Shown here: positions 52,629 through 62,098 of the stretch, piece by piece
Numbering within the stretch: the stretch's first letter is position 1
Layout: each line of letters begins with the position of its first letter
NCBI GenBank assembly: GCA_964608315.1
Contig: CAZSNF010000019.1
Span: 4,868-68,867, forward strand
From: VXPQ01 sp964608315
Lineage (GTDB): Bacteria; Bacteroidota; Rhodothermia; Rhodothermales; VXPQ01
Direction of reading: 5' to 3'
DNA: 64,000 nucleotides
Notes under the pieces: model-generated
Told to the model about the DNA's origin: nothing
Databases searched by the model: none
The model's input: the letters and a program-made list of their open reading frames with translations, nothing else
Position numbers and translations under genes: made by a program

Positions 52629-53576
52629 ATGCGAGAAACCATGAAAGGCCCGGATCACGAGGGCAACCAGGCGCTTCTGGGCATTCAGCTAAAGGATATT
52701 GAAAAAACGCTTCCCCTCCGGGTGCTTTCCGAGGGAGACTGGGAGCACTGGACCACCTGGGGCTATGTGATCGTGCATGACGCAATTTCCCCCGACCATA
52801 TCGAGCGTCTGAAGGCTTTTTTGTGGGAATTTCAGGAAATGGACCCCGACGACATGTCCACATGGAGCGCAACGGACCGGCGTGCGCACGGGATGGCGGA
52901 GCTCAACAACTCGGGCATGGTGGAGGTCTACAATCATCAACTCCTGTGGGATACCCGGCAAACGCCCCGGGTATACGACGCCTATGTGGACATCTGGGAT
53001 CGCGAGGATTTGTGGGTCACCATCGACCGGGCGAACCTGAACACGCCCAATCGGGACGGGCGGAAGTTCGGGGGCTTCATCCACTGGGATGTGGACACTT
53101 CACAGGATCCGTTGCCCGTGAACGTACAGGGGGTATTGTCCCTCGTAGATACGGACGCAGAGGTCGGCGGATTGCAATGCGTGCCGGAACTGTTCCGCAC
53201 CTTTGACGAGTGGGTCAGGACGCAGCCGGCGGACCGGGACCCGTTCCGGCCGGACACGACCGGATTCGAGATAAAGTTCATCCCGCTGCGCGCCGGGGAC
53301 CTGATTATCTGGAATTCCCTGCAGGCGCACGGCATTCGTCCGAATACGTCGAAGGATCGGGTGCGAATGGCGCAGTACGTCTCCATGTACCCGGCCAGCG
53401 AGGACAACGAGAATATCATCCGGCAGCGCATCCATTCATGGCGCGAATGCGAACCGCCCAAGGGCGTCGCCTTCCCGGGCGATCCGCGCGAACTGGAAAA
53501 GAAGGCGTACGGACGCGCCGAACTGACCGACCTCGGCAAGCGGTTGCTGGGGCTGGAGCGTTGGAATGGGATATGA
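52629..53576 (+). CDS. Phytanoyl-CoA dioxygenase (PhyH) family protein
   Basis: A 315-residue Fe(II)/2-oxoglutarate-type oxygenase. The start is ATG 52629 (or 52641, MKGPDH). The double-stranded beta-helix is recognisable: 'WTTWGYVIVHDAISPDHIERLKAF' at the N-terminus, iron ligands H-x-D in 'GFIHWDVDTS' and the distal His in 'NSLQAHGIRPNTSKDRVRMAQYV', where an Arg would hold 2-oxoglutarate. PhyH proteins hydroxylate lipids, amino acids or small natural products; in Planctomycetes and marine Bacteroidota they often sit in sugar-catabolic clusters, as here. The substrate is unknown. The next gene begins within its last four codons or shortly after. Confidence 0.9.
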   Translation: MRETMKGPDHEGNQALLGIQLKDIEKTLPLRVLSEGDWEHWTTWGYVIVHDAISPDHIERLKAFLWEFQEMDPDDMSTWSATDRRAHGMAELNNSGMVEVYNHQLLWDTRQTPRVYDAYVDIWDREDLWVTIDRANLNTPNRDGRKFGGFIHWDVDTSQDPLPVNVQGVLSLVDTDAEVGGLQCVPELFRTFDEWVRTQPADRDPFRPDTTGFEIKFIPLRAGDLIIWNSLQAHGIRPNTSKDRVRMAQYVSMYPASEDNENIIRQRIHSWRECEPPKGVAFPGDPRELEKKAYGRAELTDLGKRLLGLERWNGI

Positions 53577-55515
53577 GGAAGCGTTGCCTTTCTTTCGGAC
53601 TTCTTTTTCACCAGATCCGCAGAGAAGTATACCCGTGACGACCGCAACCGTCAAAACGCACACAGAAATTCGCGCAGACAAACACGCTGCTCCGTTTTCA
53701 ATACGGGCTTTGTTGTTCCTGTTTGCGTCTACGGTTTTGACAGGCACGGCTACTGCACAGCAGCCGGCCCAGGCCGTCATCGCCGGGGAACAGATGCTGT
53801 ATCACCCGATCAGCCTCACGTTCGAGGGCCCGGAATCTTCCGAAACCGGTACGCCGAACCCGTTCCGCGACTACCGGCTGAACGTAACGTTTCGGCATGA
53901 GGAAACGGGGGACCAACTCGTCGCGCCGGGCTACTTCGCCGCCGACGGCAACGCCGCAGACACCGGAGCCGATTCGGGAAACCGGTGGCGCGCGCATTTC
54001 ACGCCCCACCGGACCGGAACATGGTCCTGGAAAGCTTCCTTCCGAACGGGAACCGACGTAGCGATCCGCCTGGACCCGCTGGCCGGCGAGCCTGTATTCT
54101 TTGACGGCGCGCAGGGCGGCCTTTCCGTATCCGGGACCGACAAGACCGGGCGGGACTTCCGGGGCAAGGGCATGCTGCGCTATGTGGAAGAGCATTATCT
54201 CCGCTTCGACGACGGATCCCGGTTCGTGAAAGGAGGCGCCGACAGCCCGGAAACCCTGCTGGCTTACGAGGATTTCGACGGAACGTCCGTTCATGCGGGC
54301 GACGTTCCGCTCAAAACCTGGGAAGCGCACATCGGGGACTGGAACGCGGGAAACCCTTCCTGGCAAAACGGCAAGGGCAAGGGACTCGTCGGTGCACTGA
54401 ATTATCTTGCTTCGGAGGGCCTGAACGCCGTTTCGTTCCTTACGATGAACGTCGAGGGAGACGGCAAAAATGTGTGGCCGTGGATCCGGCGCGACGCCCG
54501 CGACCGCTACGATGTCTCAAAACTCGCGCAGTGGGAGCGCGTGTTCGCCCACGCCGACAGCCTGGGCCTCTACCTGCATTTCAAGACACAGGAAACGGAA
54601 AACGACCTCTTGCTGGACGGCGGCGAACTGGGCCCGGAGCGCAAACTGTATTACCGGGAACTGGCGGCGCGTTTCGGGCACCACCTTGCCCTGAACTGGA
54701 ATCTGGGCGAGGAAAACGACATCTGGGAAGAACTCGACGATCCGCAGCAACACCGCATCCGGTCGTATGTGGAGTATATCCGCACGCTGGACCCGTACGA
54801 CCACCCGGTCGTGATACACACCTACCCGGACCAGCACACAGAAGTGTACACGCCTTTGCTGGGCGCTTCGTCCGAACTGGCGGGCATTTCCCTGCAAACG
54901 CACTGGAACCGGGTGCATGAGCATACCCTGTTGTGGCGGCGCGCCTCAGCGGCGGCGGGCAAAAAATGGGTGATCGCCAACGACGAACAGGGCGACTGGC
55001 AAATCGGCGTCATGCCGGACGGCCCGGAAAACAACCACGGCGACATCCGGCGGCGCACCATCTGGGGGCACCTTATGGCCGGAGGAGCCGGGCTGGAGTT
55101 TTATTTCGGCTACCAGCACCCGCATAACGACCTGAACCTGGAGGATTTCCGGAGCCGGGACCGGTTCTGGGACTATATGCGCCACGCCCTGCATTTCTTC
55201 GATACCTGGCTGCCCTACTGGGAAATGGGGCCGGACGACGGCCTTGCTCCCGGCGACCGATACGTGCTGGCGAAGCCGGGAGAAATGTATGCGGCGTATG
55301 TGCCGGAGGCATCGCCGGATGACGAGGGCCTATCCCTTCAGGTACTCCCGGGAAGCTACTCCGTGCACTGGTACGACCCGGTGGAAGGCGGTGCACTGCA
55401 AACCGGCAGCGTGGAGCATGTAGCGGGGGAAGGCGCCGTGTCGATCGGGGCGCCGCCGCCCGGACCGGACGGCAAGGATTGGGTGGCGCTGGTGCGGGCG
55501 GAAGAAAACGAATAA
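53566..55515 (+). CDS. Secreted DUF5060-type glycoside hydrolase with collagen-binding-like C-terminus
   Basis: A 649-residue exported protein. ATG 53566 overlaps the PhyH gene by 11 bases; GTG 53635, preceded by AGAGAAG, gives a more normal signal peptide (ending TGTATAQ) and may be the true start. An N-terminal DUF5060 beta-sandwich ('YHPISLTFEGPESSETGTPNPFRDYRLNVTF' in parts, 'GTWSWKASFRTG') is followed by a TIM-barrel of clan GH-A type ('LNAVSFLTMNVEGDGKNVWPW', 'GHHLALNWNLGEENDIWEEL' with the likely acid/base Glu, 'WVIANDEQGDW' with the candidate nucleophile). A small C-terminal sandwich follows ('GSYSVHWYDPVEGG'). It resembles DUF4038/DUF5060 glycosidases. The substrate is unknown. Confidence 0.82.
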   Translation: MGYEEALPFFRTSFSPDPQRSIPVTTATVKTHTEIRADKHAAPFSIRALLFLFASTVLTGTATAQQPAQAVIAGEQMLYHPISLTFEGPESSETGTPNPFRDYRLNVTFRHEETGDQLVAPGYFAADGNAADTGADSGNRWRAHFTPHRTGTWSWKASFRTGTDVAIRLDPLAGEPVFFDGAQGGLSVSGTDKTGRDFRGKGMLRYVEEHYLRFDDGSRFVKGGADSPETLLAYEDFDGTSVHAGDVPLKTWEAHIGDWNAGNPSWQNGKGKGLVGALNYLASEGLNAVSFLTMNVEGDGKNVWPWIRRDARDRYDVSKLAQWERVFAHADSLGLYLHFKTQETENDLLLDGGELGPERKLYYRELAARFGHHLALNWNLGEENDIWEELDDPQQHRIRSYVEYIRTLDPYDHPVVIHTYPDQHTEVYTPLLGASSELAGISLQTHWNRVHEHTLLWRRASAAAGKKWVIANDEQGDWQIGVMPDGPENNHGDIRRRTIWGHLMAGGAGLEFYFGYQHPHNDLNLEDFRSRDRFWDYMRHALHFFDTWLPYWEMGPDDGLAPGDRYVLAKPGEMYAAYVPEASPDDEGLSLQVLPGSYSVHWYDPVEGGALQTGSVEHVAGEGAVSIGAPPPGPDGKDWVALVRAEENE

Positions 55516-55533
55516 ACGAAGAAGCCCCGGTGG

Positions 55534-55552
55534 CCGCCCTCTTTTTGGGCGG
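55534..55552. terminator. Hairpin after the DUF5060 gene
   Basis: CCGCCC-TCTTTTT-GGGCGG is a perfect 6-bp GC stem 18 bases after the stop. The T-run is in the loop, not after the stem, so classical termination is uncertain. Confidence 0.45.
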
Positions 55553-55603
55553 ACTGTCGGATAAATACTAAACCACTTCAAGGGGGAATTACTTGGCCTC
55601 CGT

Positions 55604-56332
55604 ATGGCAGAATCTTCCCTCCGCTCAGCGCATGGCCAAATCCGTTTTCTGAGTCGGTATTTTCTTGATCCCAATGAAAATCTCGTTCACGGAACCGAGA
55701 TATTCGCAGGATACCTGGAAGACAAGGCTTTTGTAAAAGAAGTGGAACAAGCCGGTGCAGACCGGGATTTCTTTACATTTCAATTTGTCGATGAGGCGAT
55801 TCGCTCGGAATTTCCCGGTCAGGCATCCTCCATTCTGAAAGCATACACTCGCATGCTTGCCTTCGACGCCATCGTGGGCAATAACGACCGGCACCATTAC
55901 AATTGGGGCATCGTAGTGCACCGGCGTCCTGATCATACGCCATACTTCTCGCCGATTTACGACAGCGCCCGCGGACTTTTCTGGAACGCTCCAGAGAAAA
56001 AATTGCAAAGCATCGAACAGTATCCAGACCCGAAACGATTGCCAACATATCTTGACGGATACATAAGAAGATCGAAACCGAAAACCGGCTGGGAACGAGA
56101 AAAAAATCTCAATCATATATCCCTGATCAGGAATATCTACCATGCTTATCCTGATTTCCGTCCAATGTTGGCGAATCTTTGCCGCCCTGAACTCGTACAA
56201 AGGGTGCGGACTGTACTCGATAGCGAATTCAGTCCACTCATGAGCACCTTGCGCCGGAAAATGATCCTGCGTTGCCTGCAAAGACGCCTGGAATTGCTAT
56301 CCGAAACCCTGCAAACCGGAGACGTCCCATGA
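55604..56332 (+). CDS. HipA-type kinase, C-terminal lobe only (possibly 5'-truncated)
   Basis: A 242-residue protein with the catalytic half of HipA-like Ser/Thr kinases: 'LAFDAIVGNNDRHHYNWGI' (catalytic Asp95, Asn100) and 'FSPIYDSARGLFWNAP' (metal-binding Asp120, DFG-equivalent). The N-lobe, with the glycine-rich loop and ATP-binding lysine, is missing; complete HipA/HipT proteins are 330-440 residues. In the same frame, protein-like sequence continues about 12 codons upstream of the ATG to a TAA near 55574 without a start, which suggests loss of the 5' end by rearrangement after the DUF5060 gene. It overlaps the next gene by four bases (ATGA). HipA-like kinases phosphorylate tRNA synthetases or other targets as toxins. 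Activity here is doubtful. Confidence 0.7.
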   Translation: MAESSLRSAHGQIRFLSRYFLDPNENLVHGTEIFAGYLEDKAFVKEVEQAGADRDFFTFQFVDEAIRSEFPGQASSILKAYTRMLAFDAIVGNNDRHHYNWGIVVHRRPDHTPYFSPIYDSARGLFWNAPEKKLQSIEQYPDPKRLPTYLDGYIRRSKPKTGWEREKNLNHISLIRNIYHAYPDFRPMLANLCRPELVQRVRTVLDSEFSPLMSTLRRKMILRCLQRRLELLSETLQTGDVP

Positions 56333-56751
56333 TTGAGCACCTGAAGAAAATCCTGTCAGGGGAAGGGGGACGCGAGTACGTTCAGCCCCCAAAGGAGGAA
56401 AAAGCCGACTTCCTGTTACGGTACGACGATATGGAAGTGGGACGCCTGTCTCTCCGTGAGGGAATGTGGCACTTCGAATACACGGAGGATTTCCAACGGC
56501 AAACGAATATCCGTCCCATCGTAAACTTTCCTATCCTCGACAAGCATTACGAATCCGACACGTTGTGGCCGTTTTTCGTAATCCGCATCCCGGGCCTGAA
56601 GCAGCCAGCGGTCCAGCGCGAGATCAAGAAAAACAAACTTGACGAACGCAATGAGGCTCAACTCCTCAGGCACTTTGGTAAAAAGTCCATCGCCAACCCT
56701 TTCATCCTGATTCCGCAGGATGAAGCCCTGCCCCCCGCAACCGTCTCTTAG
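56329..56751 (+). CDS. HipA N-terminal-domain-like small protein (HipS-like)
   Basis: A 140-residue protein starting at ATG 56329 inside the kinase's last codons. The core, 'FLLRYDDMEVGRLSLREGMWHFEYTEDF', 'VNFPILDKHYESDTLWPFFVIRIPG', ending 'NPFILIPQ', matches the HipA N-terminal subdomain 1 that normally precedes the kinase in one chain. As a separate small protein it resembles HipS of the tripartite HipBST system, in which HipS neutralises the kinase HipT. Here the order is kinase then S-like gene, and no HipB-type helix-turn-helix gene is adjacent. It overlaps the convergent AlbA_2 gene's stop by four bases. Confidence 0.75.
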   Translation: MIEHLKKILSGEGGREYVQPPKEEKADFLLRYDDMEVGRLSLREGMWHFEYTEDFQRQTNIRPIVNFPILDKHYESDTLWPFFVIRIPGLKQPAVQREIKKNKLDERNEAQLLRHFGKKSIANPFILIPQDEALPPATVS

Positions 56752-57956
56752 CAAGGGGATCGCCTTTCCGGGCGATCCGCACGGACCGGATCAAGGCGAA
56801 AGGTCACTCGAACGTGCGTCGGCTCGGCCATGATCTCGGGTTCCGTTCCATTGAACTCGCGCATGGCGCGCCGCATCACCAGCCAGCCTCGGCCGCGCTG
56901 CTCCATGAATCTTTTTGCAACCATATAATTCGCCATGAGTTCGTTTCGCGATCTCGGATGCGCCCCGGCGCGTACACTCTCTACGCTCACATGATTGGGT
57001 AATCCACCCGGGCTTGTTACATCGACACGATCAGAAAAAACTTCAAGAAGTATTTTTGAACCGGTGATCGCATAGTCCCTATGAATTACCGCATTGACCA
57101 ATGCTTCTCGAAGGATTTGTTCCGGCAAAAGCGCACGATCTTCCCGGGTAATATCTCTATACAATTCAAATCGTCCCAAGCCCAGGAACCATCCAACCCC
57201 TTTCCTTACCTGTTCGTCAAGGGTTCCTCGAGCATCTGCGACTTGCAATGCCCTATCAGAACGATCATTGCCTTCGTAGGCAACACAATCTATTCGAAAA
57301 TTGCCCGTTTGCGGATACATTTGTGGTTCCTTGCCAAAAGCCAAAACACCGTATAGCGTCGGATGTAATATTCCTCCCAATTCCACTAAAACCCCCCTGT
57401 TTTTAAGATCATCCATCTTGCTTGGCTGAGGCCCCTCGTCTGTTTGAAAGCCCAGCGCCTGCAAATATTCACGGAAACCTTGCAAATCAATATGCCTTGA
57501 CGTTGCAGGCTGAATCGCTCGTTCCTCCGTCAGAATGTAACCAAATATGTTGTAGAGTTCCTGTAATTCACTCGGTGACGGTTCGACACTACTGCGTTCG
57601 CGTCGCACCCATACCCGTCCATCATAACGCAAGGGTTCGAAACCACGCTGTCGAGGAACTTCGATCCAGTGCACCCATCCTTTCGGGTCCTTATGACAAC
57701 CGGTTCGCGCGGAGACAGGCGCGCTGCAACCAGTATGAAGAAACGAAGTCAAACGCTCCCGCACCTTTTCAACATCCTCCTTTACACCTACGATTTTCTG
57801 GGCATCATCGACACCGAGAATGAGGACGCCGCCATCGGAGTTTGCGAAGGCGCATATCGCCTTGCCGACCGCCGATAAATCGCCAAGCCCGCGTTTGAAT
57901 TCGGTCGATTGACTTTCGCCTATCTGAATCCGTGTGAGAATCTCGATCCATTCCAT
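56748..57956 (-). CDS. AlbA_2/Schlafen-like ATP-binding protein
   Basis: A 402-residue protein; start 57956 (MEWIEILTRI) is supported by GAGGG just upstream, 10 bases after the previous gene's stop. The N-terminal AlbA_2 (Schlafen-like) domain has 'GESQSTEFKRG' and 'KAICAFANSDGGVLILGVDD'. The middle has 'LREALVNAVIHRDY' and 'DRVDVTSPGGLP', the HATPase-like motif of this family, followed by a helical region that could be a winged helix. These proteins are annotated as ATP-dependent DNA helicase-related or transcriptional regulators; some belong to defence modules. Its tight pairing with a PHP-domain ATPase suggests a two-gene defence or stress unit. The function is unproven. Confidence 0.88.
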   Translation of the reverse strand: MEWIEILTRIQIGESQSTEFKRGLGDLSAVGKAICAFANSDGGVLILGVDDAQKIVGVKEDVEKVRERLTSFLHTGCSAPVSARTGCHKDPKGWVHWIEVPRQRGFEPLRYDGRVWVRRERSSVEPSPSELQELYNIFGYILTEERAIQPATSRHIDLQGFREYLQALGFQTDEGPQPSKMDDLKNRGVLVELGGILHPTLYGVLAFGKEPQMYPQTGNFRIDCVAYEGNDRSDRALQVADARGTLDEQVRKGVGWFLGLGRFELYRDITREDRALLPEQILREALVNAVIHRDYAITGSKILLEVFSDRVDVTSPGGLPNHVSVESVRAGAHPRSRNELMANYMVAKRFMEQRGRGWLVMRRAMREFNGTEPEIMAEPTHVRVTFRLDPVRADRPERRSPC

Positions 57957-57966
57957 AACATTACCC

Positions 57967-60744
57967 TCAAAATCCATATTTGAGTCGTCGCAAGCGAAAC
58001 GCTTCGTCCCCGCCGTCCACGGTTCGCACAATGGCATCGCGAATTCCAGGCTCTTCAATGGCGCCTGCACAAGCGATCCATCCTCGATTCGCGTCGGCTT
58101 CCAGTAAAATTACCTGATCCGCATCCCCATTGACGACGATGTTTGCATTATGCGTTGCGACAATAATCTGCCGATGTCCCTTCAATCGCTTCAGTGCCGG
58201 AAGGACCATTTCGAACAGTGATCGGTTGTCGAGTTCGTCCTCTGGTTGATCAATAACGAGAGGACGATTGTCGTGCGTTTCCAACAACAGGGAAAGCAAA
58301 ACGCTCACACGCTGCCCCCCGGAAAGGTCGTCCAGATTCCGATTGATTCCGTCGTCCAGCTTGCGCTCAAGAATGTAGCGATCCCGGCAACGGAGAGCCG
58401 CCAATTTACGACGTTTCGAGACACTGAGCACTTCGCGAAACGTCTCCTGCACGGCATCGCTCATTCCAAACGCATCAAGTCGCCCCGCATCCAGTTCATT
58501 GAGTAACTTCTGTGGAGACGGTCGCTGCGCCACGTCCAGGTCATTCCACCATCGCGTCACTCCTTTCTGCCTCAAATCTTTGACAAAATCTTCGAGCGGT
58601 TTGCTGTACCCGTGGTCGATCCGACGAGCAGAAATTTTTCCGGCGAATTGCTCTTGGATAGTCGCAATGACTCGGTCGAACGCTTGGCGCTGTTCTTCCA
58701 CCAGGCTCTTTCGTTCATTAAGAATTGAATCAAACGAAAACTGTGCGGCATCCCTGTCTTTGCGCACCTGCTGCAGATTCGCTGCATAACTTGCAAGCAT
58801 TTCTGCTTGACGACTCAGTGCCTGGAATTCGTTGATTCTGTTGCCATCCATACCCTGATCGGCGAGTGTTCGATTGACACGAACACGAACAGTCTCTTCA
58901 TGCGCTTCCAGTGCGGTAGTAATAGAATGGGTTGCGGATTCCATATCTCGCCAAGCATCCATGGCTGTGCGAAGTGCTTCCTGCGCACGACTCCAGAGCG
59001 CACGAACTTTTTTTTCGCTCTGATCGACACCACGATCTCGGAGTATCCCAACCAAATTTTCGTTGATCTCAGGTGGATCGTCTGCTTCAACCGATGCCAG
59101 AACGCGACCAATTTCCCCCACCCGTTCCCCCACGACCCTCTTTAACGCCTTCCATCGGCTGCGATCACTCGAAACCTGATGCAACTCTTCGATGCCAGCA
59201 TTCGAAAACGCTACAAGTTCCTTTACCGCCTTCTTACTTCGCTGGTGCGCCTGTTCTGCATCTGCGAGGTTCTCGTCGAGATTCTCCAAGCGCTGGACTT
59301 CTCTGGTGAGGTCCTTGCCAAGCGTACTCAAGCGTTGTTCCCGATCCTCAATATCCTGCGTTTCCGAAGCCACAAGGCGGGCAAGAATGTTTTCGATCGC
59401 TTCGGGTTCCTGGGTCATCCGCTGCAATTCATTCTGCGTGTAGAATACGGCGGGCCATTGCTCATGGTGTGGCGCCGTTCGATCCTGCCCAGGACATTCT
59501 AAATGGACTTGCGGGGATCCCCCGAGAAAACGCTGCTTTCCGCGCGCCTCTACCTGATCATTCAGATTGCTATCCTGTGGTAAGGGAGCATCGATATAGA
59601 CGCGCAGACCATCGAAAAAAGTGCTCTTACCGGTCATGCTCCCGCCTATGATACAAGTCAGGTCAGGACTTAATTCAAAACGATTTTTTGCTTTCCCTGA
59701 CCCAACTACGCCAAAAAAAGAAGCTGATCCATTGACCTCAACGCATTTGAGCCAAGGACGCTGGTTCGCCGCAATCTCTGGATCGGGGGAATTCGGAATC
59801 GGAACCAAGTCTTCCTTGTCATCCTTTTTGTAGGCAATGCGTACCCGCGAATCGCTGGCTATGAACGCCTGACGCAACGCTTCTATTCGCGGACTAGCAA
59901 GTTTCATCCAGGTATAACGCTTCCCAATGTCATCAATAACATAGGCATCGCTACTGTGGAAGAACGCCTGATAGTTTGTCGCCATTCCATCAGAAAGCCA
60001 AGGACGGTTCTGAAGTGTATCTTCGGGCAGTTTATTATCACCGAGTTCAAGACCGGTTACCGCTGTATGCTCGAAGAGTTCGAGTATCTGAGCTTGCAGT
60101 GCCCCAATCAGCCCTTTTTCTGCCTCGATATGGGGTGCAAGAACAATGTACCGCCATTGATCTCTTTCATCACCGTTTTCGGGACATTCGCGATCATGAA
60201 AAGTGCGAAGTTCATCGCATGCTTCCTCTGCATCCTTGTTCGACACTTCAAGCGTATTGTTGCGCCATGGCTGCACACCACCCATGACTAGATCGAACGC
60301 CTTGAGATAGTTATCGCGTCCGATTTCAGGATCAAACAGGAACAGCAGGTGCAGTCCCTTTTTTCCCTGCTTGAGGGCTGGTTCGAAGCCGGGAAACACG
60401 GCATATATCTTTTCTCGAAAAGGCTTGCCGTCATCATCAATCCCGGTATTCCATTCCTCTACGATTTTCCAGACGGCACTAGTCTGGGCATCGGTTCCGA
60501 CACGTGGCGAATGTGGTGTAAGGCCGAGTACGCGAACACCGCGTTCCACCGCTCCCTGGAGAAACAGCCGGGCATAAGCCTCAAGCACCTCAGGCGATTT
60601 TGGGTCGCCACTAACACCAGTGGGCATTTTCGCCCTGTCTCCGGAAATATCGTCTATGGTATGGATGTGCAAATCGGCCTTGAACCACCGCGCGCCCGGT
60701 ACCTCACGGCGCCAATTGTCTGTCTCTTGTCGTACAAACGCCAT
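57967..60744 (-). CDS. PHP-domain SMC-like ATPase (TrlF-type)
   Basis: A 925-residue protein; start 60744 (MAFVRQ) follows GGAG at good spacing. The N-terminal PHP-phosphoesterase-like domain has 'FKADLHIHTIDD' (metal ligands His26, His28), 'GVRVLGLTPHS' and 'IVLAPHIEAEKG'. The ATPase begins with Walker A 'GGSMTGKST' (367-375) and is split by a long coiled-coil of about 350 residues ('EDREQRLSTLGKDLTREVQRLENL' and similar). Then come the ABC signature 'LSGGQRVSVLLSLLLE', Walker B 'PLVIDQPEDELDN' and the switch His in 'ATHNANI'. This is the architecture of TrlF-family AAA-like ATPases found in defence islands. It probably senses foreign nucleic acid or DNA ends and cuts with the PHP site. It is upstream of the AlbA_2 gene in the same operon. 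Confidence 0.85.
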   Translation of the reverse strand: MAFVRQETDNWRREVPGARWFKADLHIHTIDDISGDRAKMPTGVSGDPKSPEVLEAYARLFLQGAVERGVRVLGLTPHSPRVGTDAQTSAVWKIVEEWNTGIDDDGKPFREKIYAVFPGFEPALKQGKKGLHLLFLFDPEIGRDNYLKAFDLVMGGVQPWRNNTLEVSNKDAEEACDELRTFHDRECPENGDERDQWRYIVLAPHIEAEKGLIGALQAQILELFEHTAVTGLELGDNKLPEDTLQNRPWLSDGMATNYQAFFHSSDAYVIDDIGKRYTWMKLASPRIEALRQAFIASDSRVRIAYKKDDKEDLVPIPNSPDPEIAANQRPWLKCVEVNGSASFFGVVGSGKAKNRFELSPDLTCIIGGSMTGKSTFFDGLRVYIDAPLPQDSNLNDQVEARGKQRFLGGSPQVHLECPGQDRTAPHHEQWPAVFYTQNELQRMTQEPEAIENILARLVASETQDIEDREQRLSTLGKDLTREVQRLENLDENLADAEQAHQRSKKAVKELVAFSNAGIEELHQVSSDRSRWKALKRVVGERVGEIGRVLASVEADDPPEINENLVGILRDRGVDQSEKKVRALWSRAQEALRTAMDAWRDMESATHSITTALEAHEETVRVRVNRTLADQGMDGNRINEFQALSRQAEMLASYAANLQQVRKDRDAAQFSFDSILNERKSLVEEQRQAFDRVIATIQEQFAGKISARRIDHGYSKPLEDFVKDLRQKGVTRWWNDLDVAQRPSPQKLLNELDAGRLDAFGMSDAVQETFREVLSVSKRRKLAALRCRDRYILERKLDDGINRNLDDLSGGQRVSVLLSLLLETHDNRPLVIDQPEDELDNRSLFEMVLPALKRLKGHRQIIVATHNANIVVNGDADQVILLEADANRGWIACAGAIEEPGIRDAIVRTVDGGDEAFRLRRLKYGF

Positions 60745-60948
60745 TATGCAATCTCCGGACGAATGTGCCCATCTCGTCAATCCGGGCACGTTTTTGCTAA
60801 AGTGCTTTGAATTCTGCCATGCCATCTCCCCCGAACGCATCGCAACAGAAAAAATACGCCACCGCGGGTTACGCATCAAGTATCCGCGCGCAACGCGACG
60901 GCGGAAATAGCAAGGCCGCATTGGCGAGAAGCCAAAATATCCTTGCAA

Positions 60949-62004
60949 CTACTTCTCCCCGAACGCCCCGCTGTCAATCAACTGCTGGAAGAAATCCGTC
61001 ATGGATTCTTTCAGGGGGCGATATGCGACGCCAAGGGCTTCCTTGCTCTTGGCATTGTCGGCTATCCAGGGACGCCCGATGTTTCGATACGCCATTTTAC
61101 GAGTCATGTGCGCTCTGGGCGCCATAAGCCAGACCAGCCATGTGGGCACGGTCTTGCGCGGAATGGGATAGTCCGCTCCGTATTTGTCGACAAGCGTGGC
61201 GGCCATTTCGGGGAAACTCGTGTTATGGCCCGATACGATGTGACGCCCCTCCGCGTCCGGCAAATAGGCCGCGGCGATATGGGCTTTTGCGAGATCCCGC
61301 ACATCGACCGCTCCGATACGAAAATCCGGAGCGCCCGACTTGAAAGCGCCGCTCCCGAACTGATGCATCAGGCCGAAACTCGCGGACGTGCCGTTGGGAT
61401 TGACGCCCGGCCCAAGCACCAGCGAGGGATTGATGACGACCAGTCTCCACCGATCCTGCGCATCGGCGATCTTCCAGGCTTCTTTTTCAGCGACCGTTTT
61501 CGAGAAGGAATACGGCTGGTGCTCCAGACTGGACGTAGTGTTCCATATCTCTTCCGTGAACGCCCCGCCAGGCGCTTTTTCGAGATCGATATTGTCGCCG
61601 TAAATCGCCACGCAACTGCTGGTGAGCACCACGCGTTGCACGCTGGACGTACGGTTGGCCTCTTCCAGTACGTTGCGGGTGCCGAGCAGCGCCGGATCGA
61701 CCAGTTCCTTTTGCGGATCCTCCACATTTACCCGGAAAGGGGAAGCGGTGTGAAACACGATCGAACAACCGGCCATAGCCTCCGCATAGGAACCCTCTTC
61801 GAGCAAATCGGCCTTGAAATACCGAATCGACCCGGGAGCGTTTTCCGCCAGTTCATCCAGATGGCGCACTTTGTCTGCATTGTCTGGATCTCGCACCGGC
61901 GCATGCACGGTCACGCCTGCTTCGAGAAGATTTTTGACGATCCAGCCAGCCACATAGCCCGTGGCGCCGGTTACCATAACCGGGGAAGACGTATCGATGT
62001 TCAT
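60949..62004 (-). CDS. NAD(P)-dependent SDR reductase (dihydroflavonol-4-reductase-like)
   Basis: A 351-residue extended short-chain dehydrogenase. The Rossmann motif TGATGYVAGW is at about residues 12-21, 'DLLEE' follows the second strand, and 'VVLTSSCVAIYGD' and 'YSFSKTVAEKEAW' provide the catalytic Ser/Tyr/Lys (YxxxK). The substrate region 'NPSLVLGPGVNPNGTSAS' is typical of dihydroflavonol-4-reductase-like aldehyde reductases and NAD-dependent epimerases. It likely reduces aldehydes or ketones in the cytoplasm; a true flavonoid role is not expected in bacteria. It stands alone on the minus strand behind a fragment of MITE-like element A. Confidence 0.92.
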   Translation of the reverse strand: MNIDTSSPVMVTGATGYVAGWIVKNLLEAGVTVHAPVRDPDNADKVRHLDELAENAPGSIRYFKADLLEEGSYAEAMAGCSIVFHTASPFRVNVEDPQKELVDPALLGTRNVLEEANRTSSVQRVVLTSSCVAIYGDNIDLEKAPGGAFTEEIWNTTSSLEHQPYSFSKTVAEKEAWKIADAQDRWRLVVINPSLVLGPGVNPNGTSASFGLMHQFGSGAFKSGAPDFRIGAVDVRDLAKAHIAAAYLPDAEGRHIVSGHNTSFPEMAATLVDKYGADYPIPRKTVPTWLVWLMAPRAHMTRKMAYRNIGRPWIADNAKSKEALGVAYRPLKESMTDFFQQLIDSGAFGEK

Positions 62005-62098
62005 GGTTTTTCGGAAATAGAGCCGCAGATGAGGAAATTCGGGCTGAAGATAATGCAGAATTGCGAAAAGAACGCGATGCTATGGAAATTCATGTTTC

